Assembly: GCA_018816945.1 (NCBI GenBank)
Contig: JAHIVC010000088.1
Coordinates: 1-40,503, forward strand
Length of the DNA: 40,503 nucleotides
DNA from: Bacteroidota bacterium
GTDB lineage: Bacteria; Bacteroidota; Bacteroidia; Bacteroidales; GCA-2711565
Direction of reading: 5' to 3'
Both the position numbers and the translations under genes were made by a program. The notes beneath the pieces are model-generated. The model was not told the origin of the DNA. It saw only the letters and a program-made list of their open reading frames with translations, and searched no databases. Shown one piece after another: positions 31,271-39,102 of this stretch (position 1 is the first letter of the stretch; the number at the start of each line of letters is the position of its first letter).

Positions 31271-33370
31271 TTATTTAATGGTTAATGATTTTACTTGTGT
31301 ACCGCCTTTTTGTGAACTCACTACGATTTGCAGCGGACTGTTGTCTTCAACGGCAATCAACCACTTTACTTCACGCGTGGAGCCCATTTCTTTCTTTTCA
31401 GGTGTTTCCCCTCTGGGTTCTTTTGGTGCTGGCATGCCAAAAAATCTTTGTTGTTGTGAATTATCTTGGGGAGGAATGGGTCTGTAACCCGGGATTTTAA
31501 GTTTCCCTTGAATTACACCCATTTTTTGATATGCATTTCCTTGTAAGAAAGTGACTTTATCCCGATCGCCAATCAGCCAAACAACATCTTCGCGGTTTAA
31601 AGGAAGCTGTTCTCCGTTGGCACGTTGTGTGGCAAGTTTACCAATATTTTCAATGGTTGCTGTTACTTCCACAATTTTATAATTTCCTTTCGATTTTCCT
31701 TTTTTAATATTGACCTTATTGTCTTTCATCATTGCCTCAGCTTCAGCAGCATTCGCAGAATAAAGTACTCTGGCGCTTGCCTCTTTGATAACTACTTTGG
31801 GCATGAGCTGTGCCCTGAACAATTCGAATTGCCAATGGGTTTCACATACATCGATCAATGGTTGTCCTGGGAATGCATTGTTACTGCCATACATCGGGAT
31901 CCAGCCTCCAATTTCTCCTTCGCCCAATTCGGGGTGTTTGTATTTTTTCCATGGGATAAATAATTTTCCTCCGAACTTTTCGTCCTGGTATTTTAATATA
32001 GCACGTTGGGTTTTGATATAGGCATCATCGCCTGTAAACTCGGGGATACCTTTTATGTCTTTGCGGATGTTCCATAATTCGGTAGTGGTTGCATAAACAC
32101 CCCATTGCATAAATGCCCAATCTGATTGAAATCCAAACTGGATATTTTGATCCAAGATTTCATTGTAACTGGTGGTCCAGCCACGGGTAAATTCGTAACC
32201 TCGTTCTATTGCATATTTGTTTTTCGAGGTTTTCTTTAGCTCTTCTTTATAAAATTCAATTGAATCGGGGTACAGATAAGCATTAGGAATTTCTTCCCCT
32301 AATAATTCGAGGTATTTTTTCCCCATCACCATATCATAAACTGCAACATCATTTTTATGCATACTTTTGGGCGATTGGGTACCGCATGGGCGGATGGTAT
32401 AACCACCTGAGGTATGGTAAAACTGAGCCATGAAGATATTAGTGTGATTAGTAAAAAACTCTGCTAAAGCACGCGTTTCAGGTTCCGAGAAAGGATAATC
32501 TCCCTGTCCGCCTTTCATCCCATCATCTTTAAACCATTTTTCGGAGAAGTTACGGTTCAGGTCAATGCCGAATTCTGAATCTTCTCCACGTTTTCCATCA
32601 TTGTCATTGTCTTTATCTTCACGAATCACCGACCATCTTTCTTTAGTCGTTTTTTCATCTTTTCCTAATTGAATCATCAATCGGGGATCAACGTCATCCA
32701 TGATATAAATACCTTTGGGATCTTTATAACGGAATTGGGTGTAAAATCCGTCACCGTTCAAATCATCGGGACCGTCCTCATTAATTTTCCCATCCTTATC
32801 ATCATCTTTTAATTTTGAATTATAACGTTGCGGAATCCCAACCTCAACGCTATTATAAACGCCATCAGGATTAACGATGGGACAGATATAGAAAGCCTGT
32901 TCGTCGACCAACCGTGTGATGTTTTCATCATTGCCATAACCGCTTACCAATTTATCAATAATGTAAAGGCTGACCTCTGTACCCGTATATTCGTTACCAT
33001 GGGTTGCTCCCGAAATCCAGAAGCCCGGCTTACCCAAATCAGATGTCATTTTCGGAACATTGTTTATGCCCTCTTTTCGCGTATTGCGGAGTTCAACAAA
33101 TTGGTCGATGGTATTTCCCGTTTTCTGATTTGAGATAATCAGCAAACTGATGGGACGGTCAAAATTACTCCGGCCAATCTCAACCAATTGCGTGATATTG
33201 GGATATTTTTTTGCAACCTCTTTAAGATAAGTTTGGGTTTTTGTATATCCATGAAAGCTGTTGAAATCGATTGGGACTTTCTGTGAATAAAGGTTTACCC
33301 CGAAGCCGGACATGATTAAAAGACCAAATGTCAGGCAAATTGTCTTTTTGTTGGCAAAGAAAAGTTTCAT
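31271..33370 (-). CDS. Exported M14 zinc carboxypeptidase (2), paralogue of the next gene
   Basis: A 699-residue protein, first gene of a two-gene operon. The signal region is at residues 1-30 ('GLLIMSGFGVNLYSQ'). The zinc site H124-x2-E127 is in 'GATHGNEYTG', followed by 'ICPIVNPDGVY', 'GIDLNRNFSEKW', the third His in 'AQFYHTSGGY' and the Glu in 'YATTTELWNI'. As in its partner an acidic insert with Ca-binding-like loops ('DDDKDGKINEDGPDDLNGDG' and 'DNDNDGKRGED') lies between the two halves of the zinc site. The paralogues are clearly diverged outside the motifs. It probably works in the periplasm or outside the cell. The spacer 33371-33741 to the divergent M16 gene should hold its promoter. 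Confidence 0.92.
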   Translation of the reverse strand: MKLFFANKKTICLTFGLLIMSGFGVNLYSQKVPIDFNSFHGYTKTQTYLKEVAKKYPNITQLVEIGRSNFDRPISLLIISNQKTGNTIDQFVELRNTRKEGINNVPKMTSDLGKPGFWISGATHGNEYTGTEVSLYIIDKLVSGYGNDENITRLVDEQAFYICPIVNPDGVYNSVEVGIPQRYNSKLKDDDKDGKINEDGPDDLNGDGFYTQFRYKDPKGIYIMDDVDPRLMIQLGKDEKTTKERWSVIREDKDNDNDGKRGEDSEFGIDLNRNFSEKWFKDDGMKGGQGDYPFSEPETRALAEFFTNHTNIFMAQFYHTSGGYTIRPCGTQSPKSMHKNDVAVYDMVMGKKYLELLGEEIPNAYLYPDSIEFYKEELKKTSKNKYAIERGYEFTRGWTTSYNEILDQNIQFGFQSDWAFMQWGVYATTTELWNIRKDIKGIPEFTGDDAYIKTQRAILKYQDEKFGGKLFIPWKKYKHPELGEGEIGGWIPMYGSNNAFPGQPLIDVCETHWQFELFRAQLMPKVVIKEASARVLYSANAAEAEAMMKDNKVNIKKGKSKGNYKIVEVTATIENIGKLATQRANGEQLPLNREDVVWLIGDRDKVTFLQGNAYQKMGVIQGKLKIPGYRPIPPQDNSQQQRFFGMPAPKEPRGETPEKKEMGSTREVKWLIAVEDNSPLQIVVSSQKGGTQVKSLTIK

Positions 33371-33741
33371 AATTGGGTTTTAGTTTGGTTTAAGAATAGA
33401 ATACATAAACCTAGTAAAAAACTAAGTGATAATTAAATAAAATAGACGTAAAGAGCAGATTTATCGATAAGCACAGATGCTTGAAATATAGATGTGATAT
33501 TGAGGCGAAGCCTGAGCCGAACAGATTGATTGCAATTTTTGCATTATGGTACGATTAGGTTATTAGTGATTTGAAGTATAAATAGATGTTGATTCATCCA
33601 TAAGTTAAAAAATTATAAAAAATTAATTAAACCTGTTAAATGCTGAGGAGAGATTGGTTTTATTTTTAAATTTGATTTCAGGAATAAATTAAGCAAAGCA
33701 AGATAGTCTCCCCAATATTTTTTAACCTAATTCTAATAATT
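33371..33741. other. Divergent spacer, M14 and M16 peptidase genes
   Basis: This AT-rich stretch of 371 bases must carry two promoters, but I see no good -33/-7 pair. A short palindromic word (AGGCGAAGCCT, near 33503) is present. No ORF or repeat worth calling was seen. Confidence 0.5.
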
Positions 33742-36555
33742 ATGAAAATGAAAAGAAAGCTATTCAATTTAATCGTAGTGTTTTTATTAATTTTTACGGT
33801 TTCTGGTTATGGTCAGAAATACGATCTTTCTGCACCCGTAAAGCTTGATCCTAAAATCAGGACAGGAGTTCTTGATAATGGGATGAAGTATTATCTTGTT
33901 CCTAATAAATTACCTGAAAATAGAGGTGAGTTTTACATAGTCACCAATGTTGGTGCCATTCAGGAAGATGATAATCAGAATGGCCTGGCCCATTTTACCG
34001 AGCACATGGCATTTAATGGCACTAAAAATTTTCCTAAAAAAGGGATATTAGACTACCTCGAAAAGATAGGAGTGAAATTTGGAGAAAATGTGAATGCTGG
34101 AACCGGTGTTGAACAAACCATGTACATGCTATCGAGTGTACCTTTAACAAGGGAAGGAATAATCGACACCGCCTTGTTGATTTTGCATGATTGGGCACAT
34201 TACATCTCGTTTGAGGATCAGGAAATTGATCTTGAGCGTGGCGTGATTCGCGAAGAATGGCGTATGTACGGATCTGCTTCTGAAAGGATTAATAATAAAC
34301 TGGCACCAATCATATATAAAGGTTCAAAATATGCCAATCGAAATGTAATTGGAGATACTGCTGTTATTAATCATTTTAAGTACGAAACGATTAGGAATTT
34401 CTACAACAAATGGTATCGTCCCGATTTACAGGCACTGATTCTGGTCGGTGATTTTGATGTTGATGCCATGGAGTTGAAAGTGAAAAAACAATTCAACACA
34501 ATCCCGAAAGTTGAAAACTCGGCACTAAAAGAATCTTTTTTAATTCCCGATAACAAGGAAGTTCTAATTGGCATCGCAAGCGACAAGGAGGCAACCAACA
34601 CTGAAGTAAGGATATATTTCAAACACAATAATATTAAAGATGAAGATAAGAACATCGGGTATATGAGGCTTCAGTATCTCAGAAACTTCATCAATTCAAT
34701 GTTTGGACAGCGAATGAGTGAATTGTCGCGCACGGATAATGCTCCATTTATGGGTGCCATGTGCTTTTATACTGGTTTTACCAGAGCCAAGGATGCATTT
34801 ATGGGTGTTGCTTATGCAAAGCCCAACGAGGGCATAAAGGCGTTGAATTCGCTCCTTACCGAAATGGCAAGAATGAAACAATATGGTTTTACCGCTGGTG
34901 AATTTGATAGGGCTAAAGCCAATTATTTCAGAGGTCTTGAATCGAGGTATATGGATCGTGACAAGAGAAAAAACCGGGAAATTGTCTATCCGATTATGAG
35001 CTATTTTCTAACCAACAATCCAAGCCCTGGAATAGAATTTGAGTATGAGTTTGCAAAGGAAATGATCCCCACGATTACACTTGATGAAATTAATGCAGAA
35101 GCCAAAAAATATGTAACCGATGAAAATATTATAATAACTGCAACCGGTCCTGAAAAGAGTGATATTACACTTCCCACAGAAAAAGAAATACAGAATGTGT
35201 TGGCAAATTATAAATCTGCAAAAATTGATGCATATGTAGATAACCTATCCGGTAAGAAACTGCTTGAAAAACTTCCTCCTGCAGGAAAAATCACTGCCAC
35301 AAAAGAAAACAAAGATTTTGGAACCAAGGAATGGACCCTTTCCAATGGCATGAAAATTATTCTTAAACCAACCGATATTAAAGAGGACGAACTGCTGATT
35401 CGTGGTTTTAGTGAAGGCGGCTTGTCAAAATTAAACCAGGAAGACGTGATGTCGGGCATGTTTCTTGGCGGAGTTGTTTCCCAAATGGGAATTGGCGAAT
35501 TTTCATTAACCGATCTGAGTAAAATGCTTGCAGGTAAACGTGTGAATGTTTCTGTTAGTTTGGGCGAATACATTGAAAACATCAATGGACAAACTTCACC
35601 AAAAGATTTGGAAACAGCGTTACAGCTAATACACCTTTATTTTACCAGTCCGCGGTGGAATGACAACGAGTTTAAAACCTTTATGGACAGGCAGAAGGCG
35701 AACTATCAAAATGCAGATGCTGATCCTCGAAAAGCATATTTCGATACCATCAATGTGATGCTGAAAAATCATAGTCCAAGAAATATACCCGTCAATTCCA
35801 AATCATTAGAAAAAGTTTCGTTTGAAAGAATCAAATCTATATACACCGATCGGTTCTCTGATCCGGGGAACTTCACACTTCAACTGGTAGGAAAAATAAA
35901 CCCCGATGAAATTAAACCTCTGGTTGAAAAATACCTTGCATCGCTGCCAACAGTTAAACGAAATGAAAAAAGTATTAATCATGGTGCAAACCCGCCTAAA
36001 GGCAAGGTGATCAATGATTTTAAAAAGGAAAATAAAACACCGAGAACTTCAGTTTATGTTGCGTTGACAGGCAAATCGGATTTCACCTTCGATGATCGGA
36101 TAAAATGGAGCGTATTAGAGCACGTACTCAAGCTTCGTTATACAGAAACTATCCGGGAAGAACAAGGCGGCACCTATTCGATTGCCGTTAATAGTTCTGT
36201 TTCACGATTACCGGAAAAATCTTTCAGGTTGATCGTTAATTTCGACACCGATCCTTTGAAAGCCGATATGCTAAAAGATATTGTACATAAGGAAATTCAA
36301 AAGATTGCAGAAAATGGACCTTCCGAAGATGATTTGAACAAAGCTAAAGAGTTTTTCCTGAAAAAAATACAGGAAAATATGAAAGAAAATGGCTGGTGGA
36401 ATACAACACTTTTTGCCTATTACTACGATGGCCTAAACATACTTACCGGTTATGAAGAAAAAATAAAGGCATTGACTACCAAGTCTGTACACGACTATGC
36501 AAAAAAAGTACTGACACAAGGTAATGTGTTGGAAGTGGTGATGAGACCTTTGTAA
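33742..36555 (+). CDS. Exported M16 family zinc peptidase (pitrilysin/insulinase-like)
   Basis: A 937-residue protein with a signal peptide (ending SGYGQ, residue 24-25). The inverted zinc motif H84-x2-E87-H88 lies in 'GLAHFTEHMAFNGTKNFPKK', and the third ligand is in the 'ERGVIREEW' stretch (residues 166-173). The protein holds two M16 halves: the catalytic one and a C-terminal one (from about 530, 'WTLSNGMKIILKPTDIKEDE') without an HxxEH site, so it is a one-chain clamshell like pitrilysin. It would degrade peptides in the periplasm. ATG 33748 is an alternative start two codons later. Its own terminator follows at 36646. Confidence 0.93.
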   Translation: MKMKRKLFNLIVVFLLIFTVSGYGQKYDLSAPVKLDPKIRTGVLDNGMKYYLVPNKLPENRGEFYIVTNVGAIQEDDNQNGLAHFTEHMAFNGTKNFPKKGILDYLEKIGVKFGENVNAGTGVEQTMYMLSSVPLTREGIIDTALLILHDWAHYISFEDQEIDLERGVIREEWRMYGSASERINNKLAPIIYKGSKYANRNVIGDTAVINHFKYETIRNFYNKWYRPDLQALILVGDFDVDAMELKVKKQFNTIPKVENSALKESFLIPDNKEVLIGIASDKEATNTEVRIYFKHNNIKDEDKNIGYMRLQYLRNFINSMFGQRMSELSRTDNAPFMGAMCFYTGFTRAKDAFMGVAYAKPNEGIKALNSLLTEMARMKQYGFTAGEFDRAKANYFRGLESRYMDRDKRKNREIVYPIMSYFLTNNPSPGIEFEYEFAKEMIPTITLDEINAEAKKYVTDENIIITATGPEKSDITLPTEKEIQNVLANYKSAKIDAYVDNLSGKKLLEKLPPAGKITATKENKDFGTKEWTLSNGMKIILKPTDIKEDELLIRGFSEGGLSKLNQEDVMSGMFLGGVVSQMGIGEFSLTDLSKMLAGKRVNVSVSLGEYIENINGQTSPKDLETALQLIHLYFTSPRWNDNEFKTFMDRQKANYQNADADPRKAYFDTINVMLKNHSPRNIPVNSKSLEKVSFERIKSIYTDRFSDPGNFTLQLVGKINPDEIKPLVEKYLASLPTVKRNEKSINHGANPPKGKVINDFKKENKTPRTSVYVALTGKSDFTFDDRIKWSVLEHVLKLRYTETIREEQGGTYSIAVNSSVSRLPEKSFRLIVNFDTDPLKADMLKDIVHKEIQKIAENGPSEDDLNKAKEFFLKKIQENMKENGWWNTTLFAYYYDGLNILTGYEEKIKALTTKSVHDYAKKVLTQGNVLEVVMRPL

Positions 36556-36645
36556 TAGCGAACTTTCATTGTTGAAAAAGCAAAAAGAAGTTGAAATTAT
36601 TATGAAACCGAACAAATAATATCTGACAATTAAAATTTGTACAAG

Positions 36646-36680
36646 GAGGCTATCTAAATCAATAGGTAGCCTCTTTTTTT
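36646..36680 (+). terminator. Rho-independent terminator after the M16 peptidase gene
   Basis: GAGGCTATCTA (36646-36656) pairs with TAGGTAGCCTC (36663-36673), one G-U pair, loop AATCAA, followed by TTTTTTT. It ends the transcript 90 bases after the stop codon. Confidence 0.9.
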
Positions 36681-36806
36681 GTGAAACTCAGATTTCAAAA
36701 ACAGTCTGTCCCGCAGTTAATGCGGGATAGTGAATTGAAATCTGTAAGATGAACGCCTGCCTGCCTAAACAGCAGTACAGGCAGGAATCCCGATAGCCCC
36801 GCTTGA

Positions 36807-36932
36807 GCCGGGAAGTTGATTTTTTTGCTTTAACTAGCGATGCCCGCAAACAAAGCCTGCTTGTTATAGAACGACGGCGGTGCAACCGCCGCCGAACCCT
36901 TATCTGTTTTATTATTACAGCCTCAGCTTAAC
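36807..36932. repeat. 126-bp direct repeat, copy 1
   Basis: GCCGGGAAGTTGATTTTTTT at the left end and a Thr/Ala-poor, non-coding interior with a CGGCGGT-GCA-ACCGCCG hairpin. Copy 2 at 37418-37543 differs at about 14 of 126 positions (89 percent). The segment 36681-36806 before it carries TCCCGCA-GTTAA-TGCGGGA and a CCTGCC/GGCAGG palindrome. Confidence 0.85.
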
Positions 36933-36982
36933 AGGGATGGCTTCCCGAACTCGCCAAGAGCGAGTCGGGACGCCATCCCTGT
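36931..36982. repeat. Long hairpin with the GGGATGGC...GCCATCCC core
   Basis: ACAGGGATGGC pairs with GCCATCCCTGT; after a mismatch the stem goes on for six pairs and, past one bulge, five more (loop near 36955-36959). The outer core resembles the terminator at 8667-8696. It overlaps the end of copy 1 by two bases. No T-run follows. Confidence 0.8.
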
Positions 36983-36992
36983 GATCTATGAT

Positions 36993-37220
36993 GTCCTTTT
37001 GTCTTGACACAAAAGGACGAAAAAGTCAAGACTTTATAAAATTCCCAAGAAGCCCTAATCTGCGCCAAAACCCCGCGACCCCAGCCGCTATGGGTTATTT
37101 ATTATCCGGTTCGTGGATGAAAATTTTTTTGTTTTTTTGTACACGATAGAAGGAACGCTTCGGGATCGCTTAGCGCAATTCCTTCGCTTTTTGTCGCAAA
37201 AAGGTCTTCTTGGGAATTTA
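36993..37220. repeat. Inverted-repeat element and perfect hairpin
   Basis: GTCCTTTTGT (36993-37002) and ACAAAAGGAC (37009-37018) form a perfect 10-bp stem with loop CTTGAC. Further on, AAATTCCCAAGAAG (37039-37052) is repeated in reverse at 37206-37219. This encloses about 150 bases with no convincing gene and may be another small mobile or REP-type repeat. Confidence 0.6.
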
Positions 37221-37221
37221 A

Positions 37222-37430
37222 TAAGGTCGATTGAGATAAAGCCTTTTTTAATCTGCCTTCCGCTTCGGAAATAACCGAGTTTGTCGATAAATCCATAAGC
37301 ATAATTTTGAGGATCTTTGGTTCCGGTGTTTTCGCTATTGCGCCAAAGTTGCCGGATATTGCCATTAAGGTTGTAGCTGATGTCATCAATCGTGAAATGA
37401 TTGGCAGCCTGGTTAAAGCCGGGAAGTTGA
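37222..37430 (-). pseudogene. RHS-repeat protein remnant
   Basis: One minus-strand frame reads 'NQAANHFTIDDISYNLNGNI' and then 'RQLWRNSENTG' and 'YAYGFIDKLGYFRSGRQI'. The 'ISYNLNGNI-x-x-L-x-R' and 'D-L-Y-SGRQ' pattern is that of RHS/YD-repeat proteins near the end of the core, where the sequence changes to a variable toxin tip. The frame has no start. The downstream end is an inverted repeat near 37206 and the upstream end merges into copy 2 of the 126-bp repeat, so this is a displaced fragment. Confidence 0.6.
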
Positions 37431-37543
37431 TTTTTTTGCTTTAATAAGCGATGCCCGCAGGCAAAGCCTGCTTGTTATGAAACGACGGTTGTGCAACCGC
37501 CGCCGAATTCTTATCTGATTTATTGTTACAGCCTTAGCTCAAC
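37418..37543. repeat. 126-bp direct repeat, copy 2
   Basis: Second copy of 36807-36932, in the same orientation, 485 bases apart. Differences are mostly transitions. Its hairpin arm is degraded compared with copy 1 (CGGTT against AACCG). Confidence 0.85.
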
Positions 37544-38280
37544 TGGGTTCCCAATATTTGCTTGATTAAACCGCATGACGTCAATTCAGAAGATGCTGGT
37601 GCATACAACAGTGCCAACTTTGCCGGAAAATCCACCAAGGATCCATTTTGAAATTGTTCTCATGATAAAAAGATTTTTAATTAATACATTATTTAATACT
37701 CAAAATTTGTACAATAGATTGAAAGAATTTGAATCCTGTTCACTAGGAGTTAATACGGACTTAATTAGGAGAATCTCCCTTTTTACCAGATGTAATCGGC
37801 CTGAAGATTTTCGGGAATTTAGCCCTAAGAATATTCAAGACGATGGTAGAAATAATTCCGCCAATTAATGCAATTACTGTGTACTAAAAATCTGGTCGAT
37901 CAAACCAGAGTCAATGAAAATGAAACAGAGTCGATTTACGGAAATGAACAGAATGAACCATTAATCAAACCATAAACCTCCAAAAAGCGAAGTGGGGATG
38001 AATTGCAAGTCTTTTTTATGGTTTACGGTGTGTTAGCCAAAGAGCAGGCTAAATAGTAAAAAATATTGCAAGGGGGAGGGGGAATAAATTTGCTTAAGGT
38101 TTTATTACACCATCCGGATATTATTTGTTCCTTTTAAGGGAGTAAAATAAGGATAGATGGATTTGGAGTAATAAAATTTGAAGTAACCCATTAGTAACGA
38201 ATTTCACATTTAACCTTTGATTACTTTCAACCCTCCATTTAATCATTAATGTTGGCAATTCACACAGTACATAAGTATTT
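37544..38280. other. Gene-free tract with no recognised feature
   Basis: No ORF here matches a family I know. A plus-strand 97-codon ORF at 37575-37868 lacks family features. A minus-strand frame near 37750-37870 has a hydrophobic stretch ('VIALIGGIISTIVLNILRAK') but no start codon, so it might be a remnant of a membrane protein. A G-rich run (AGGGGGAGGGGG) lies at about 38071-38082. Confidence 0.4.
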
Positions 38281-38294
38281 TTGATTAAATATAA

Positions 38295-38302
38295 TATCTT
38301 TG
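38295..38302 (+). promoter_or_regulatory. Possible -7 box (TATCTTTG) just before the LytTR gene
   Basis: TATCTTTG matches TAnnTTTG but ends only five bases before the ATG at 38308. If used, transcription would start at or near the ATG and the mRNA would be leaderless. No -33 element is seen at the normal distance. Confidence 0.25.
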
Positions 38303-38307
38303 TTATA

Positions 38308-39102
38308 ATGGACACATATCAGGCTATTATAATTGACGACGAGCGCAATCTTTGCGAGGCATTAGAAATAATGTTAAAGCAAAATTGCCCTAATGTCATG
38401 CTATGTGGCATTGCCAACTCAGCAAAGGTTGGCAGACAATTATTGGCTGAAAATAAAGTTGATCTGATCTTTTTGGATATTAAGATGCCAGGTGAAGATG
38501 GTTTTGCTTTTTTAAATACAATTTCAGCAGAAGATTATGCAGTTATCTTTACGACAGCATACCAAGAATTCGCACTGAAGGCAATTAAAGCAAATGCGAT
38601 TGCTTATTTGCTAAAACCCATCAACTCAGAAGATTTACAGGTATCCGTCAATAAAGCAATTTCCTACCTTGTCCTAAGAAAAAATAAAGAAGAAGTTAAG
38701 CAATTATATAATGAATCTTTAAACAATTTAAGACTTCAGTTAAAGGATTCTTCTTTACATACTGATAAAATTACGATTTTTGAACAATCCGGATTTAGAA
38801 TTTTAGAGGTAAAATTAATTCGATATCTGGAGGCTGATGGTAACTATACCATCATACATTTATCCGGGCTTGATAAAATTGTGTCTACTAAATCGTTGGG
38901 TGAATTTGGTAAGATTTTAGATCAACCTGTGTTTTTTAGGATACATAAATCTTTCATTATAAATATGAACTACCTAAAGGGCTATTCAAATTACCAAGGA
39001 AGTTTTGCTATCATTGATGACAATACCAAACTATCGATATCCAGACGAAGGATCAACGAATTCAAACAATTAATAAATTACTTCTCAAAAAGTATAGTTT
39101 AG
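38308..39102 (+). CDS. LytTR-family response regulator
   Basis: A 264-residue two-domain regulator. The receiver domain (about 5-120) has the acidic pair Asp10/Asp11 in 'AIIIDDERN', phosphoacceptor Asp57 in 'LIFLDIKMPGEDGF' and Lys in 'YLLKPINSEDL'. A coiled linker follows, and then a LytTR DNA-binding domain (about 165-262): 'IRYLEADGNYTIIHL', 'FFRIHKSFIINMNYLKGYS', 'LSISRRRINEFK'. I chose the ATG at 38308; a TTG 27 bases upstream would add nine residues before the fold. The stop codon overlaps the GTG of the sensor gene, so the two are probably made together. LytTR regulators bind tandem direct repeats; no target was identified. Confidence 0.95.
   Translation: MDTYQAIIIDDERNLCEALEIMLKQNCPNVMLCGIANSAKVGRQLLAENKVDLIFLDIKMPGEDGFAFLNTISAEDYAVIFTTAYQEFALKAIKANAIAYLLKPINSEDLQVSVNKAISYLVLRKNKEEVKQLYNESLNNLRLQLKDSSLHTDKITIFEQSGFRILEVKLIRYLEADGNYTIIHLSGLDKIVSTKSLGEFGKILDQPVFFRIHKSFIINMNYLKGYSNYQGSFAIIDDNTKLSISRRRINEFKQLINYFSKSIV

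Noticed and set aside
37102-37389. Minus-strand 95-codon ORF
   Set aside because: It runs through the RHS remnant in a different frame, has no family pattern and crosses an inverted repeat; the RHS frame explains the DNA better.
36807-37543. Integron attC-like sites
   Set aside because: GCTTAAC at the end of copy 1 looks like an attC box, but copy 2 has GCTCAAC with no matching GTTRRRY partner at the expected place, and there are no cassette genes or integrase.
37560-37650. Ig-like domain fragment ('NSEDAGAYNSANFAG')
   Set aside because: One short plus-strand frame resembles the D-A-G-Y-x-x-x-x-N-x-A-G strand of Ig-like domains, but it is about 25 residues long and has no neighbours in frame.
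37575-37868. Plus-strand 97-codon ORF
   Set aside because: No signal, motif or promoter, and the composition does not look coding. Treated as chance.
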